64,000 nucleotides of DNA. It comes from JAOARY01 sp045345765. Its GTDB lineage: Bacteria > Bacillota > Clostridia > Peptostreptococcales > Peptostreptococcaceae. Position numbers and translations under genes: made by a program. Below are positions 28,828 through 36,790 of the stretch, one piece after another. The stretch lies in the NCBI GenBank assembly GCA_045345765.1, contig CP148265.1:2790001-2854000 (forward strand), written 5' to 3'. The notes under the pieces are model-generated. The model made no database searches, was not told the origin of the DNA, and saw nothing but the letters and a program-made list of their open reading frames with translations. The first letter of the stretch is position 1. Every line of letters begins with the position of its first letter.

Positions 28828-29685
28828 ATGGAAGAAATAAAATATTTGGCTAATGCTTTAAAAATAAATTCTGATTTTGAAAGTGTTTATAAAAGTATAA
28901 TCAAAGACTTTGAATATATTGGAGAATTAACTCCTCTAAAAAAAGATATTGAAGAAAAATCATTCATACCAGGAGAAAAACTATGTAAGTGTAAAACTCA
29001 AATTAAGTTCAAAGAGAATATTTTTAATCTTTGTTTACAAAGGAGACATTGTAATAGAATTTTTATTGATGATTGTTTTGAGCAAAATCATAATCAAGGT
29101 ATTCAAATATATATTAAAACTAATCAAAATGATTTTGATAAAATTTATGATTTTAAGTTAAAAACTAAAAATATTTTATCAAAATATTTTAAAGACATTT
29201 ATATTTTACAAGATACTCAAAATGAAAACTTGCGAGTAAAACTTTGTTTGGATATAAATGAGATAGAAAATACTATAGGAAAATTAATTAATAGTTATAT
29301 GATAAAAAAAGTTGGTGTCTATTGGTTTGAAGAAAATTTAAGTGAACAAAATCAAAATAAAAGTGAAACATTTTTAAGTTGGTATAATTCAAAATATAAT
29401 GATTTTATAGAAGTTAAATCTGATGCATTTAATTTGAAAATTGAAGATATGGTTAAAATTCTTAAAAACAGTAAATACTTTAGATTGGATAGTGTTTGGG
29501 ATGCAGAAGTTAAGAATATATTGCCAAAAGATATCGAAGAACAATTAGATGATTTTGTTAAATTAAAAAATGCAGTTATGTATAATAATCCTATTTGTAG
29601 AAATTTAAAAAAAGATATTGATATTTGTATTAAAAAACTACGTCTCACATTAAGTGAATTTGATAATAATATTAAATTCAAATAA
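28828..29685 (+). CDS. Unknown protein with possible degenerate HEPN-like C-terminus
   Basis: A 285-residue soluble protein that I do not recognise. ATG 28828 follows AGGAGG; an in-frame TTG at 28813 lies on that motif and is less likely. The middle is rich in Lys/Asn/Asp/Ile; five Cys lie at residues ~55-90 (KLCKCKTQ, LCLQRRHCNR, DDC). The C-terminal helical segment reads VKLKNAVMYNNPICRNL, which recalls the RNxxxH loop of HEPN RNases, but the Arg and His are replaced (KN..MY), so catalysis by that route is doubtful. It is a single gene between the hut operon terminator and the mobile region. Confidence 0.5.
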   Translation: MEEIKYLANALKINSDFESVYKSIIKDFEYIGELTPLKKDIEEKSFIPGEKLCKCKTQIKFKENIFNLCLQRRHCNRIFIDDCFEQNHNQGIQIYIKTNQNDFDKIYDFKLKTKNILSKYFKDIYILQDTQNENLRVKLCLDINEIENTIGKLINSYMIKKVGVYWFEENLSEQNQNKSETFLSWYNSKYNDFIEVKSDAFNLKIEDMVKILKNSKYFRLDSVWDAEVKNILPKDIEEQLDDFVKLKNAVMYNNPICRNLKKDIDICIKKLRLTLSEFDNNIKFK

Positions 29686-29761
29686 AAATATCGTTATACT
29701 TTTACACAGTTTGAACCTACCTCACTAAAAATTATACAATTAAAAAATAATTATTTCGTAT

Positions 29762-29790
29762 AAAGATATCTTTCTTAGGTATCTTTTTTG
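29762..29790 (+). terminator. Terminator after the unknown 285-aa gene
   Basis: AAAGATA and TATCTTT flank TCTTTCTTAGG, followed by T's. Confidence 0.65.
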
Positions 29791-29968
29791 TGTCTATTTT
29801 TATTTATACTAATGATTATTTTAATTAATAATCATATACTTTTTTTCTTGATACCTAGTAATTTAAATATAATTTGATAACAATAATAGGGACAAATTAA
29901 GGGCAGATATTTAACAGTTTTGGGACACAATAAAAATAATAATTCTAGTAGAATATAACTCGAGGGAT

Positions 29969-30127
29969 ATGAAACAGAAATATTTAATATGTGCTTGCTA
30001 TAATGATTATTTATTAACTACTGAAAATAATATTAATTATTATTTAAATACTAATAAATTAAAAATAAATAAACAATATAAAATAGTTGATTTTTTTAAT
30101 ATTTTTTCATTATTAATGTATGAATAG
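29969..30127 (+). CDS. Small phage lysis-module protein (52 aa), complete copy
   Basis: ATG 29969 follows GAGGGA only two or three bases away, a weak site. The product ends in KIVDFFNIFSLLMYE. A second, start-less copy of the same C-terminus (LVDFFNAFSFLLYE) lies directly in front of the intact endolysin gene at 34.45 kb, which supports this as a real phage-derived gene. Function unknown; possibly a lysis-associated small protein. The stretch upstream (29791-29968) shows nothing further. Confidence 0.5.
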   Translation: MKQKYLICACYNDYLLTTENNINYYLNTNKLKINKQYKIVDFFNIFSLLMYE

Positions 30128-30181
30128 AAAAATTTAAAGAAAGAGGTGTTGGTAACAATGCTATCACCTCTTTTTTTTTTA
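30085..30181 (+). other. Deletion scar of an endolysin gene with its terminator
   Basis: From GTTGATTTTTTTAAT to AAAGAAAGAGGTGT this stretch is almost identical to 34409-34472, the leader of the M15 endolysin. At AGAGGTGT, which in the intact copy is the ribosome site, it jumps straight into a hairpin (GAGGTG..CACCTC plus a ten-T run) equivalent to the endolysin terminator at 34.97 kb. The coding sequence between is missing. The terminator part is 30137-30181. Confidence 0.7.
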
Positions 30182-30516
30182 TCTCTTTTTGTGTTTATAC
30201 CACTAAGTTCTAATATATTCTTTACTTGTGTTGTTAATTTTCTTTCTAGCTCTGCAAAAATTAATATAATCTAATTCACAAAAAAGAATATATGTTCGTT
30301 GTTGGTTTTTTAAAATACATTTTTTGAAATTTTTGCAATTAATTAAAAAGTTTAAATTTATTAAAGTAATAAATCTAGGTATTTATTTATATTTAATACT
30401 TTAAAAATAACATTAATAACAATTAATTTCGATTGACATGTAATTTACTTTTTTAAAATAAAATCATATTAAAGTAAAATAATATATTAATATTCCAAAA
30501 AAAACTAAAAAAATCA
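30182..30516. other. AT-rich stretch without genes
   Basis: No ORF, RNA gene or clear hairpin was recognised here; it is close to 80 percent A+T and carries many stops in all frames. Confidence 0.6.
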
Positions 30517-30545
30517 TTGACAATATAAAATTTCAAAAGTAAAAT
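30517..30545 (+). promoter_or_regulatory. Sigma-A promoter of the 195-aa membrane protein gene
   Basis: TTGACA at 30517-30522 and TAAAAT at 30540-30545 with exactly 17 bases between; GGGAGG ribosome site at 30558 and GTG start at 30575 follow. Confidence 0.8.
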
Positions 30546-30574
30546 TAGTAATCAGATGGGAGGTAATGATATAG

Positions 30575-31162
30575 GTGGATAAAAAGGAGGTAGTTGTAAA
30601 AAAAAGAACTTTTATTATAGTTGTATTATTTTTATTGCTAGTAATATTTTATTTATTTAATTTATTATTAAATCAAAAGGAAGAATCTAATTTAAATACA
30701 CAAGATTTAATTTCTTATGAATCTTTTCAAAAAATATTTGAAGAAGATATTTTAAATACTACAGATTCTAACATATCCTTAAAAAATTCAACGAAAGATG
30801 CAAATATGGTTTTTATTGATAAGGAATTTTCTTTTGATAAAAGAGCATATATAACTACAACAGGGGAACAAAATTGGGAGCCTACTAGTGAAATGGCAAT
30901 TTATTCAGATTTGAAGTCAGAAAATGAAGTCTACGTTAGATTTATATATACAAATAGTTATATAGGTAATGATATTCTAGATTGGTCTGACGGAGAAGGT
31001 TTTAAAAATATTAACCTCGATTTTGTAAAGAGTTCTCAACTTGTTGCATTCTCATATAAAAATATAATTGTAATTGTAAATCAAATATCTAAAGAGGAAA
31101 TTAATAAAGATTTCACAAGAAATGTTTTAGGGAATTGGATTAAAGTATTAAAAAAATATTAG
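30575..31162 (+). CDS. Unknown membrane-anchored extracellular protein
   Basis: A 195-residue protein with a positively charged N-terminus (KKEVVVKKR), one hydrophobic helix at residues ~12-32, and an outward-facing polar domain; this suggests an anchored surface protein. No family recognised. GTG 30575 is eleven bases after GGGAGG. It ends with TAG, and the frame continues open for another 156 codons, encoding the next entry, so this may be the N-terminal part of one larger gene cut by a nonsense codon. Confidence 0.65.
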   Translation: MDKKEVVVKKRTFIIVVLFLLLVIFYLFNLLLNQKEESNLNTQDLISYESFQKIFEEDILNTTDSNISLKNSTKDANMVFIDKEFSFDKRAYITTTGEQNWEPTSEMAIYSDLKSENEVYVRFIYTNSYIGNDILDWSDGEGFKNINLDFVKSSQLVAFSYKNIIVIVNQISKEEINKDFTRNVLGNWIKVLKKY

Positions 31163-31630
31163 GGTGATGGTTTATCTTATTATTTTTATAAGTATGATGT
31201 AGACGATTTAGATAAAGATTTGAATTATAAAAGCGTTGGGACTTTTAGATTTAAAAATGATACAAAAGATTCAGTAGCTCATGTTCAATATACTCAGCAA
31301 GAAACTGAAGAAGTTGATTGGAATGTAACATCTAATATAGAAGGTGAAGCAGAAGTTTCTGCGGGTTTTTTAGGTAAAGTAAAAGCTAAAGCTGGTGTAT
31401 CTGTAGGCAGAAATAAGAAATGGTCAAAGGGTAGATCTTATGGGACTACATATGATGTTAACCCTGGAAACACAATATATTTAACTAACTATCAAGTTGG
31501 TTATAATGCAAATGGTTCGATTAAGTGGAAAAGATATTCTCATGGTGGCACTTTCTTAGGTTATTATAGCGAATCTGCTGGAGGAACAGTATTAAGTAAG
31601 AGTGATTTAAATATAGAGTTAACTGATTAA
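31163..31630 (+). CDS. C-terminal continuation of the surface protein, after an in-frame TAG
   Basis: The same frame as the previous gene continues directly after its TAG stop. The first possible start is TTG 31220, which has no good ribosome site, so independent translation is uncertain. The sequence is rich in beta-type residues: VQYTQQETEEVDWNVTSN, EGEAEVSAGFLGKVKAKAG, and GGTFLGYYSESAGGT. This composition recalls secreted beta-sheet proteins of the aerolysin/ETX-like or similar kind, but I cannot assign a family. It may be the rest of a broken gene or a readthrough domain. Confidence 0.55.
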   Translation, partial: GDGLSYYFYKYDVDDLDKDLNYKSVGTFRFKNDTKDSVAHVQYTQQETEEVDWNVTSNIEGEAEVSAGFLGKVKAKAGVSVGRNKKWSKGRSYGTTYDVNPGNTIYLTNYQVGYNANGSIKWKRYSHGGTFLGYYSESAGGTVLSKSDLNIELTD

Positions 31631-31639
31631 TATAGATTT

Positions 31640-31676
31640 AAAGCATAAAAGAGTAATTACTTTTTTATGCTTTTAT
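31640..31676 (+). terminator. Terminator after the surface protein
   Basis: AAAGCATAAAAGAG pairs imperfectly with TTTTTTATGCTTT, followed by TATTG; it ends the transcript of both parts. Confidence 0.7.
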
Positions 31677-31754
31677 TGTATATTCATCTAATAATATTGA
31701 TATACATTATAATTTATCACTTGTCTATTTATTACTATTTTGTAATAATATATA

Positions 31755-32114
31755 TTATATATTATTTATTATATCTTCTATCTGACTTTCTTCTAATTTT
31801 GAAAGCTTTTTAATTTGTTCTATATCTATATTTGAATCAAATAAATTTAATACTAATTCAATTTATTCTATTTTGTTCTTTTCTTTTAATTTATTTAATT
31901 CTTCACTTGTTTCTTCTATTTTCTTTTTAAGATTTGCTTTATCTTTTAAAATTTTTTCTCTTGCTAGATATTCTTGTCTTTGATTTTCTTCTACACTAAA
32001 TTTTATTAATCTCTTAATAGCTTTATTGATAATTTCACTTTTTTGACCTAAATCTTCTATTAAATCTTTTTTATCCTCTAAGTAAATTTGTTTATATAAC
32101 GCTAAATACTTCAA
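31755..32114 (-). pseudogene. Remnant of an Rpn/PDDEXK_2 family gene (C-terminal part)
   Basis: The translation (DLGQKSEIINKAIKRL, then EYLAREKILKDK, EETSEELNKLKEK) is clearly related to the C-terminal third of the 314-aa Rpn-family protein at 40196-41140. The nuclease domain is missing, a TAA interrupts the frame at ~31865, and the frame continues to a second stop at 31755 (IEQIKKLSKLEESQIEDII). The 5' break, near 32115, abuts the truncated phage tail gene, so the junction marks a past insertion or deletion. Confidence 0.8.
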
Positions 32115-32122
32115 CTAATTCG

Positions 32123-33073
32123 ATGTTGATAGAAGATCATATAGTTATTATAGAAAATGATAAGTTTGGAATTATAAGTTCTAAAGAAATAACTATTACA
32201 GATACCAAAAAACTAATAGTTAAAGGTTATGAACTTAAATCAATACTCTCAAGAAGAATTACAGTACCTAATATAAATCAGTCTCATTACTATAGTAAGA
32301 AAAAAGCAGGTGAAGTAATTAGAAATTTAGTAGTTTTTAATACTAAGTTTTTCTTATATCCAGATAGAAGAATTCATAATTTGAATGTTGGGAATTTAAA
32401 TGATTTTGATATTGGGCAAGAAGTAGAAATAAAAACAAGATATAAACCTCTACATGAAGAAATAATAAAAATATCTAAGGCTAGTAATGTTGGTTGGGAT
32501 ATAGTAATAAAAGATAATAAATATCTACTAAAAGTAATAGAAAGTATAGATAAAACATCAAACCAGGATATCAATCCACCTATATTATTTTCAGTAGAAT
32601 TTGATAACATAATATCTTTAAAATACACTAAAAATAATAAAGGTAAAAATACTGCATATGTAGGTGGTCAAGGTGTTGGAGTGCAAAGAGAAATAGCTTT
32701 AATTAATGAATCTTATAAAGACTTAAATAGAAAAGAAGTTTTTATAGATGCTAGAGATATAAAAGAAAGTAATGAGCTTATAAGTAGAGGTAATGAGAAG
32801 CTTTCAGTTTTAAAAACAATAGAATCATTTGAATGTGAGATTAATCCCTTTAGTAATTTTAAATATAAAGAGGATTGGAACTTAGGGGATAGAGTAAGTA
32901 TAGTATCTAAAGATATAAATATAAAAAAAGATTTAGTAATAACAAAGGTCAAAGAAGTGTATGAAAGTAGTGGTTATAAAATACATGTAACCTTTGGTGA
33001 TAAGATACCAAATATATTAGATAAGATAAAAATAATTAGTGATCAACCACAATTAGAAGTAAATCAAATATAA
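32123..33073 (+). pseudogene. Phage tail/baseplate protein, ReqiPepy6 Gp37-like, 5'-truncated
   Basis: The 316-residue frame resembles siphovirus tail-hub proteins of the Gp37-like (Siphovirus ReqiPepy6) family: TKKLIVKGYELKSILSRRIT near the N-terminus, NVGWDIVIKDNKYLLKVIES, NTAYVGGQGVGVQREI, and the C-terminal EDWNLGDRVSIVSKDINIKK. Family members usually carry a further ~40-60 residues before the LKVKGY region; here they are lost at the junction with the Rpn remnant. No ribosome site precedes the first ATG at 32123. It is most likely a remnant of a prophage tail module. Confidence 0.65.
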
Positions 33074-33188
33074 ACAAAACAAACTTAAATGAAATAATTA
33101 AAAACTATAAATAATTTAAAATATCAAAAGATGCTAAAATTAGTGTCTTTTTTTATTATAGAAAATAAAAATAATAGGAGGAAATAAA

Positions 33189-33509
33189 ATGATATTTATG
33201 CAAGGAAACGAGGTAGAAGAAAACAAGGTATTAATAAATTTTGTTCATAAAATGCCATTTGATGAGCATTATGGACTAAAGAAATCTAAAGAGGAATTAG
33301 AAAAGGAAGGGTACTTAGTTGAAACTGTTCCAGAACCTAAAGAATTAAATAAAATAGCCACACTTTATCTAAACCCTGGAACTATAGAACTGTTTTACGA
33401 ATATGAAGATATACCTAAATCAAGAGAAGTATTATTAGAAGAACAAGTTGAATTACTTAAAAAAGTAATAGATGGACTATTATTAGAAAAAGAAGGAGGA
33501 TTATTATAA
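33189..33509 (+). CDS. Small phage tail-module protein
   Basis: A 106-residue acidic protein behind a strong AGGAGG site, between the tail-hub remnant and the holin. Its C-terminal helix (VLLEEQVELLKKVIDGLLLE) is amphipathic, as in short tail-fibre accessory proteins, but I recognise no family. The stop overlaps the start of the next small gene (TAATG). Confidence 0.6.
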   Translation: MIFMQGNEVEENKVLINFVHKMPFDEHYGLKKSKEELEKEGYLVETVPEPKELNKIATLYLNPGTIELFYEYEDIPKSREVLLEEQVELLKKVIDGLLLEKEGGLL

Positions 33510-33682
33510 TGGCAGATTACTTAGCATACAGAATAATTGAAGGGGCTTATAGTTATGAATACGTTATAGAAAGAAGACCAGAATTTCAAGAAGGAATAAA
33601 TGCATATCTAATTAAAAAAGGTAGAGAGGATTTAATACCAGAAAAATATAGAGATAAGAAGGATGAAGAAAGTAAAAACTAA
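33509..33682 (+). CDS. Small phage protein (57 aa)
   Basis: Overlaps the preceding gene by one base (TAATG) behind AAGGAGG, so it is surely co-translated. The product is charged (YVIERRPEFQEGINAYLIKK) and sits where many phages encode an XkdX-like short protein; I cannot confirm that family. Confidence 0.6.
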   Translation: MADYLAYRIIEGAYSYEYVIERRPEFQEGINAYLIKKGREDLIPEKYRDKKDEESKN

Positions 33683-33690
33683 AATTCAAA

Positions 33691-33750
33691 TAAAAATAAT
33701 TAAAAATAATTAAAAATAATTAAAAATAATTAAAAATAATTAAAAATAAA
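33691..33750 (+). repeat. 10-bp tandem repeat before the holin gene
   Basis: TAAAAATAAT is repeated five times exactly and once with one change, head to tail, followed by degenerate copies. It lies in the 125-base gap between the small phage gene and the holin. A slippage-prone microsatellite; a role in expression of the holin is possible but unproven. Confidence 0.9.
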
Positions 33751-33807
33751 TAAAAAAATAAGAAAAAATAAAAATATTAATTATGTTAAAAAACAAAGGA
33801 GGCTTAC

Positions 33808-34263
33808 ATGGAATTTAAAATAGGAGCAATAGTTGGTGTGGGTGGTAGTCTTATAGCTAACGCTTTTGGAGGTTTTGATAATGCATTAAAGACCTTGATA
33901 ATATTTATGATTATAGATTATTTAACAGGTCTAGTAGTTGCAGGTGTATTTAATAATAGTCAAAAGTCTGGTAATGGAAAATTAGAGTCACATGCAGGAT
34001 GGAAAGGAATATGTAAAAAAAGCATGACTCTATTAATGATTCTAATAGCAAATAAATTAGATCTAGCAGTAGGAACAAACTTCATTAAAACAGCAGTAGT
34101 AATAACGTATACAATAAATGAAGCTCTATCAATAATAGAAAATGCTTCACTTATGGGTGTACCTATCCCAAATGCGATAAAAAAAGGAATAGAAATATTA
34201 GAATCTAATAATAAGGATGATGAATATTATTTAAAACAAATAAATAAAGAGAAAAAGAGATAG
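33808..34263 (+). CDS. Phage holin (toxin-secretion/lysis holin family)
   Basis: A 151-residue protein with about three membrane helices (TLIIFMIIDYLTGLVVAGVF, MTLLMILIANKLDLAVG, AVVITYTINEALSII) and a charged C-terminal tail. The DYLTG motif and the SHAGWKGICKK loop are typical of Phage_holin_4_1/TcdE-like holins, which permeabilise the membrane so that the endolysin reaches the wall. AAAGGAGG precedes the ATG. The endolysin gene follows after a terminator and a gene fragment. Confidence 0.88.
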   Translation: MEFKIGAIVGVGGSLIANAFGGFDNALKTLIIFMIIDYLTGLVVAGVFNNSQKSGNGKLESHAGWKGICKKSMTLLMILIANKLDLAVGTNFIKTAVVITYTINEALSIIENASLMGVPIPNAIKKGIEILESNNKDDEYYLKQINKEKKR

Positions 34264-34265
34264 CA

Positions 34266-34292
34266 ATATACCAAACCAGGTATATTTTTTTA
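34266..34292 (+). terminator. Terminator after the holin gene
   Basis: ATATACC and GGTATAT surround AAACCA, followed by TTTTTT. Confidence 0.75.
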
Positions 34293-34327
34293 ATGCAATA
34301 AATTATATACCTGGTTAAAATAATTGA

Positions 34328-34450
34328 TCAATAATTTTTTTAGTTTCAACTTATTACTTAAATGATACTACTAATGAAAAAAAGTTTTTAAAAAAATTTT
34401 ATAAACTGGTTGATTTTTTTAATGCTTTTTCATTCTTATTATATGAATAG
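34328..34450 (+). pseudogene. Start-less fragment of the small lysis-module gene
   Basis: An open frame ending in LVDFFNAFSFLLYE, homologous to the end of the 52-aa ORF at 29969-30127, but with no ATG, GTG or TTG in frame after the stop at 34325. It is either a decayed copy or uses a start I cannot see. Confidence 0.6.
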
Positions 34451-34476
34451 AAAAATTTAAAGAAAGAGGTGTAATT

Positions 34477-34965
34477 ATGGGTGGATATATAAAACCTAAA
34501 GGAACTAAAATACTTTGTCATAGACTCTATAATGGAGACAGTGTATTTAAAGAAGATAGTACTCAAATTAGAGAAAGTTTTAAACTTTGTGAACTGGTCT
34601 GCTCTTGTTGCAATACAGTTATCTTAAAGCATGAACAATTGGATTTGATACAAGCGGTAAGAAACTTTATGAAAAGAGGTGTTAGAGTAAACTCACATTA
34701 TAGATGTGGAAATTACAATAAAAGAGTTGGTGGATATAAATACTCTAAGCATATGTCTGGAACAGCTACAGATTTAGGAATAGATCCTAATAGTTTATCA
34801 AAAGAAGAGTTAAATAATTTAATAAATCATGCAGTAGAACACGGAGCAAAAGAGATAGGTCTATACTATAGTAAAAGATTTATACATTTTTCTACAGAAA
34901 GTACTTCAACTAGATTTAATAAGAAACATAAAGGGATTGAATATAGATTATTTATTAAGAGATAG
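34477..34965 (+). CDS. Phage endolysin, M15-type peptidase
   Basis: A 162-residue M15_3 family peptidase (D-Ala-D-Ala carboxypeptidase/L-Ala-D-Glu endopeptidase fold). The zinc site is seen in YSKHMSGTATDLGI (His and Asp) and RFIHFST (His); NSHYRCGNYNKRVGG is the preceding active-site loop. A CxxCC motif (LVCSCCNT) lies at residue ~45. There is no signal peptide, as expected for a holin-dependent enzyme. The ribosome site AGAGGTG lies nine bases upstream, and the same AGAGGTGT recurs at the 3' terminator. Confidence 0.88.
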   Translation: MGGYIKPKGTKILCHRLYNGDSVFKEDSTQIRESFKLCELVCSCCNTVILKHEQLDLIQAVRNFMKRGVRVNSHYRCGNYNKRVGGYKYSKHMSGTATDLGIDPNSLSKEELNNLINHAVEHGAKEIGLYYSKRFIHFSTESTSTRFNKKHKGIEYRLFIKR

Positions 34966-34968
34966 GAA

Positions 34969-35008
34969 AAAAGAGGTGTTAGCAATAATGCTAGCACCTC
35001 TTTTTTTT
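34969..35008 (+). terminator. Terminator of the endolysin gene
   Basis: AAGAGGTGTTAGCA pairs with TGCTAGCACCTCTT around ATAA and runs into eight T's. Its left arm shares AAGAGGTGT with the endolysin ribosome site. Confidence 0.92.
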
Positions 35009-35020
35009 ATGCAAAAAATT

Positions 35021-35045
35021 AAAAAAAGTAGCTATAAAAGCTACT
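35021..35045 (-). terminator. Minus-strand terminator at the distal end of CRISPR array 1
   Basis: On the minus strand AGTAGCTTTTATAGCTACT is followed by seven T's; it lies exactly where the array transcript from the leader on the right would end. Confidence 0.8.
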
Positions 35046-35204
35046 GATAAACATAACATGTAAAAGTTCAATGATGTATATGTTAGTGATTATGAATCAT
35101 TTTATGTTATTTTAAAACATCAAATGTAAAAGTTCAATTCCTACAAGAAAATAACAACAGTTTAGACGTAAAACATTTTAAAACATCAAATGTAAAAGTT
35201 CAAT
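35043..35204 (-). CRISPR. CRISPR array 1 (3 repeats, 2 spacers)
   Basis: Repeats of 30 bases at 35043-35072 (degenerate, distal), 35109-35138 and 35175-35204; both spacers are 36 bases. On the plus strand the repeat begins ATTTTAAAACATC and ends TAAAAGTTCAAT. The degenerate repeat is on the left and a leader-like AT-rich region is on the right, so transcription is on the minus strand. Repeat length and the minus-strand AAAT-type 3' end resemble clostridial type I-B repeats; no cas gene is in the window, so the type is inferred. Confidence 0.93.
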
Positions 35205-35590
35205 GAAGACAGTTTCAACGTTTGTTTATTTTTAACAACATTGCCTACCTCTTAATAATACCACAATATAATCTAAAAATAAAGTAGGATTTTTTGTTTT
35301 TTGAAATTTATCAAAAAATCGTATTCTATCAAAGTATTCCAAACTATTACGTCAACTTGCAAGAAAAAAATCTCGATAATTTTATTTTTAACATAAGCCT
35401 AAAAAATCTCTAAATCAATTATCAAATCATAATTACATAGATTTTGTATTTTATAACATTAGAACCATCTATATTCCATTTCGACTCTATTCGACTTTTT
35501 GTTTACTTTATTTGTTATTTAGGTTTTAACAGTCATTCATAAAATTTTTTGTAATGAATTATTTTATTCATTTCTTATAAAATCAACCTC
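35205..35590 (-). promoter_or_regulatory. Leader of CRISPR array 1
   Basis: An AT-rich, ORF-free stretch adjoining the conserved repeat of array 1. About 380 bases are strongly similar to the region right of array 2 (37886-38265), including the identical blocks AAAGTAGGATTTTTTG and GTCAACTTGCAAG..AAATCTCGATA. Conservation next to two arrays with different spacers identifies it as the leader, where the array promoter and spacer-integration site lie. The remaining bases to 35672 show nothing recognisable. Confidence 0.82.
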
Positions 35591-35672
35591 TTTTCTTAAA
35601 GATGATTATAAATATAGTTAAATTCAAATTAATCTAAAAAAATTAGTATTAGAGATCCTCTTTAAAAGCAAA

Positions 35673-35711
35673 TAAAAAAATAGCCAACAAATATTTTGCT
35701 AACTATTTTTA
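35673..35711 (-). terminator. Minus-strand terminator at the distal end of CRISPR array 2
   Basis: On the minus strand AAAAATAG and CTATTTTT form a stem around a partly paired TTAGCAA..TTGTTGG loop, ending in T's, just past the last repeat of array 2. Confidence 0.65.
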
Positions 35712-35722
35712 ATAATTTTATT

Positions 35723-35868
35723 TAATTAAAACATAAAATGTAAAAGTTCAATGGAGTAGAAGATCTGATATTGCAAACATATACAATTATTTCAAAACAT
35801 AAAATGTAAAAGTTCAATATATATCTCGAGAACATAAAGAATACAGAGAAAATGATTTCAAAACATAA
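35723..35868 (-). CRISPR. CRISPR array 2, leader-distal part (left of the IS)
   Basis: Repeats at 35723-35752 (degenerate left end) and 35789-35818, then the first 14 bases of a repeat at 35855-35868, cut by the IS element; both spacers are 36 bases. The repeats here have C at position 5 and A at position 13 (ATTTCAAAACATAAAATG), unlike the leader-proximal part on the other side of the IS. Confidence 0.9.
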
Positions 35869-35917
35869 TGAACAGAATCCAATTAGTACTACATTTTTAA
35901 ATAATAAAAAACATATT

Positions 35918-36790
35918 CTATGAATACCTAAAAGCCAAAGGACTTTTAGCATCTAATTTTTTTTGTAATCTATCGTTGTTGTAAAAATTTATATAATTTT
36001 CAATATCTCTTTTAAGAGTATCATAATCTTTATATTTATTCAAATAATATTTTTCACTTTTTAGTATGCCAAAAAAACCTTCCATCGGTGCATTATCAAG
36101 ACATCTCCCAACTCTGGACATACTATGTGTTAAACCATATTTATTTATTTTCCAAAAAAATCCATGCGATGTGTATTGAAACCCTCTGTCACTATGAATA
36201 AGAGGCTTTTCGCCATTTAATTCTTTTAATGCCAAATCTAAATTTTCAAAAACAAGCTTATTATTATTGCTATGACCTACAGTATATGCAACTATTGAGT
36301 TATCATAAAGATCTATAATTGCACTTAAATATGCCTTCTTATTTACTCCATATTTAAATTCAGTAACATCTGTTAGCCATTTTTCATTAGGTTTATTAGC
36401 ATAAAACTTTCTATTTAGAATATTTTCAGAAACATGTTGTTGTGTTGTTTTTCTATAAAAATATTTACGTCTTCTTCTTATTACACTAAGTAAATTATTT
36501 TCTTTCATTATTCTATAAACACGCTTATGATTAACCTTTATACCAAGCCTATCGGCTATATTTAATGTCATTCTTCTATAGCCATAAATAGAACCATTTT
36601 CTTCATGAATTTCTTTTATAGTTTTTAGAATCAATTCATTTTCTTTAAAGTTTTTTGTGGTTTTTCTATTTAACCATTTGTAATAAGAAGACCTTTGTAG
36701 ATTTGCAATTTCACACAATAGTTTTATAGGAAATTTAAATTTATTGTTCACATATTTTATAGCTATATATTTATTTTCTTGATTAATCAT
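35918..36790 (-). CDS. IS3-family transposase OrfB
   Basis: A 290-residue DDE integrase-type transposase. An HTH_21-like N-terminal part (NGSIYGYRRMTLNIA) precedes the catalytic core: first Asp in NEKWLTDVTEFKYG, second Asp in HSDRGFQYTS, and the Glu in DNAPMEGFFGILKSE, followed by YNNDRLQKKLDAKSP. The triad is complete, so the enzyme looks intact. It can be read from its own ATG or as an OrfAB fusion by -1 frameshifting. Confidence 0.94.
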   Translation of the reverse strand: MINQENKYIAIKYVNNKFKFPIKLLCEIANLQRSSYYKWLNRKTTKNFKENELILKTIKEIHEENGSIYGYRRMTLNIADRLGIKVNHKRVYRIMKENNLLSVIRRRRKYFYRKTTQQHVSENILNRKFYANKPNEKWLTDVTEFKYGVNKKAYLSAIIDLYDNSIVAYTVGHSNNNKLVFENLDLALKELNGEKPLIHSDRGFQYTSHGFFWKINKYGLTHSMSRVGRCLDNAPMEGFFGILKSEKYYLNKYKDYDTLKRDIENYINFYNNDRLQKKLDAKSPLAFRYS

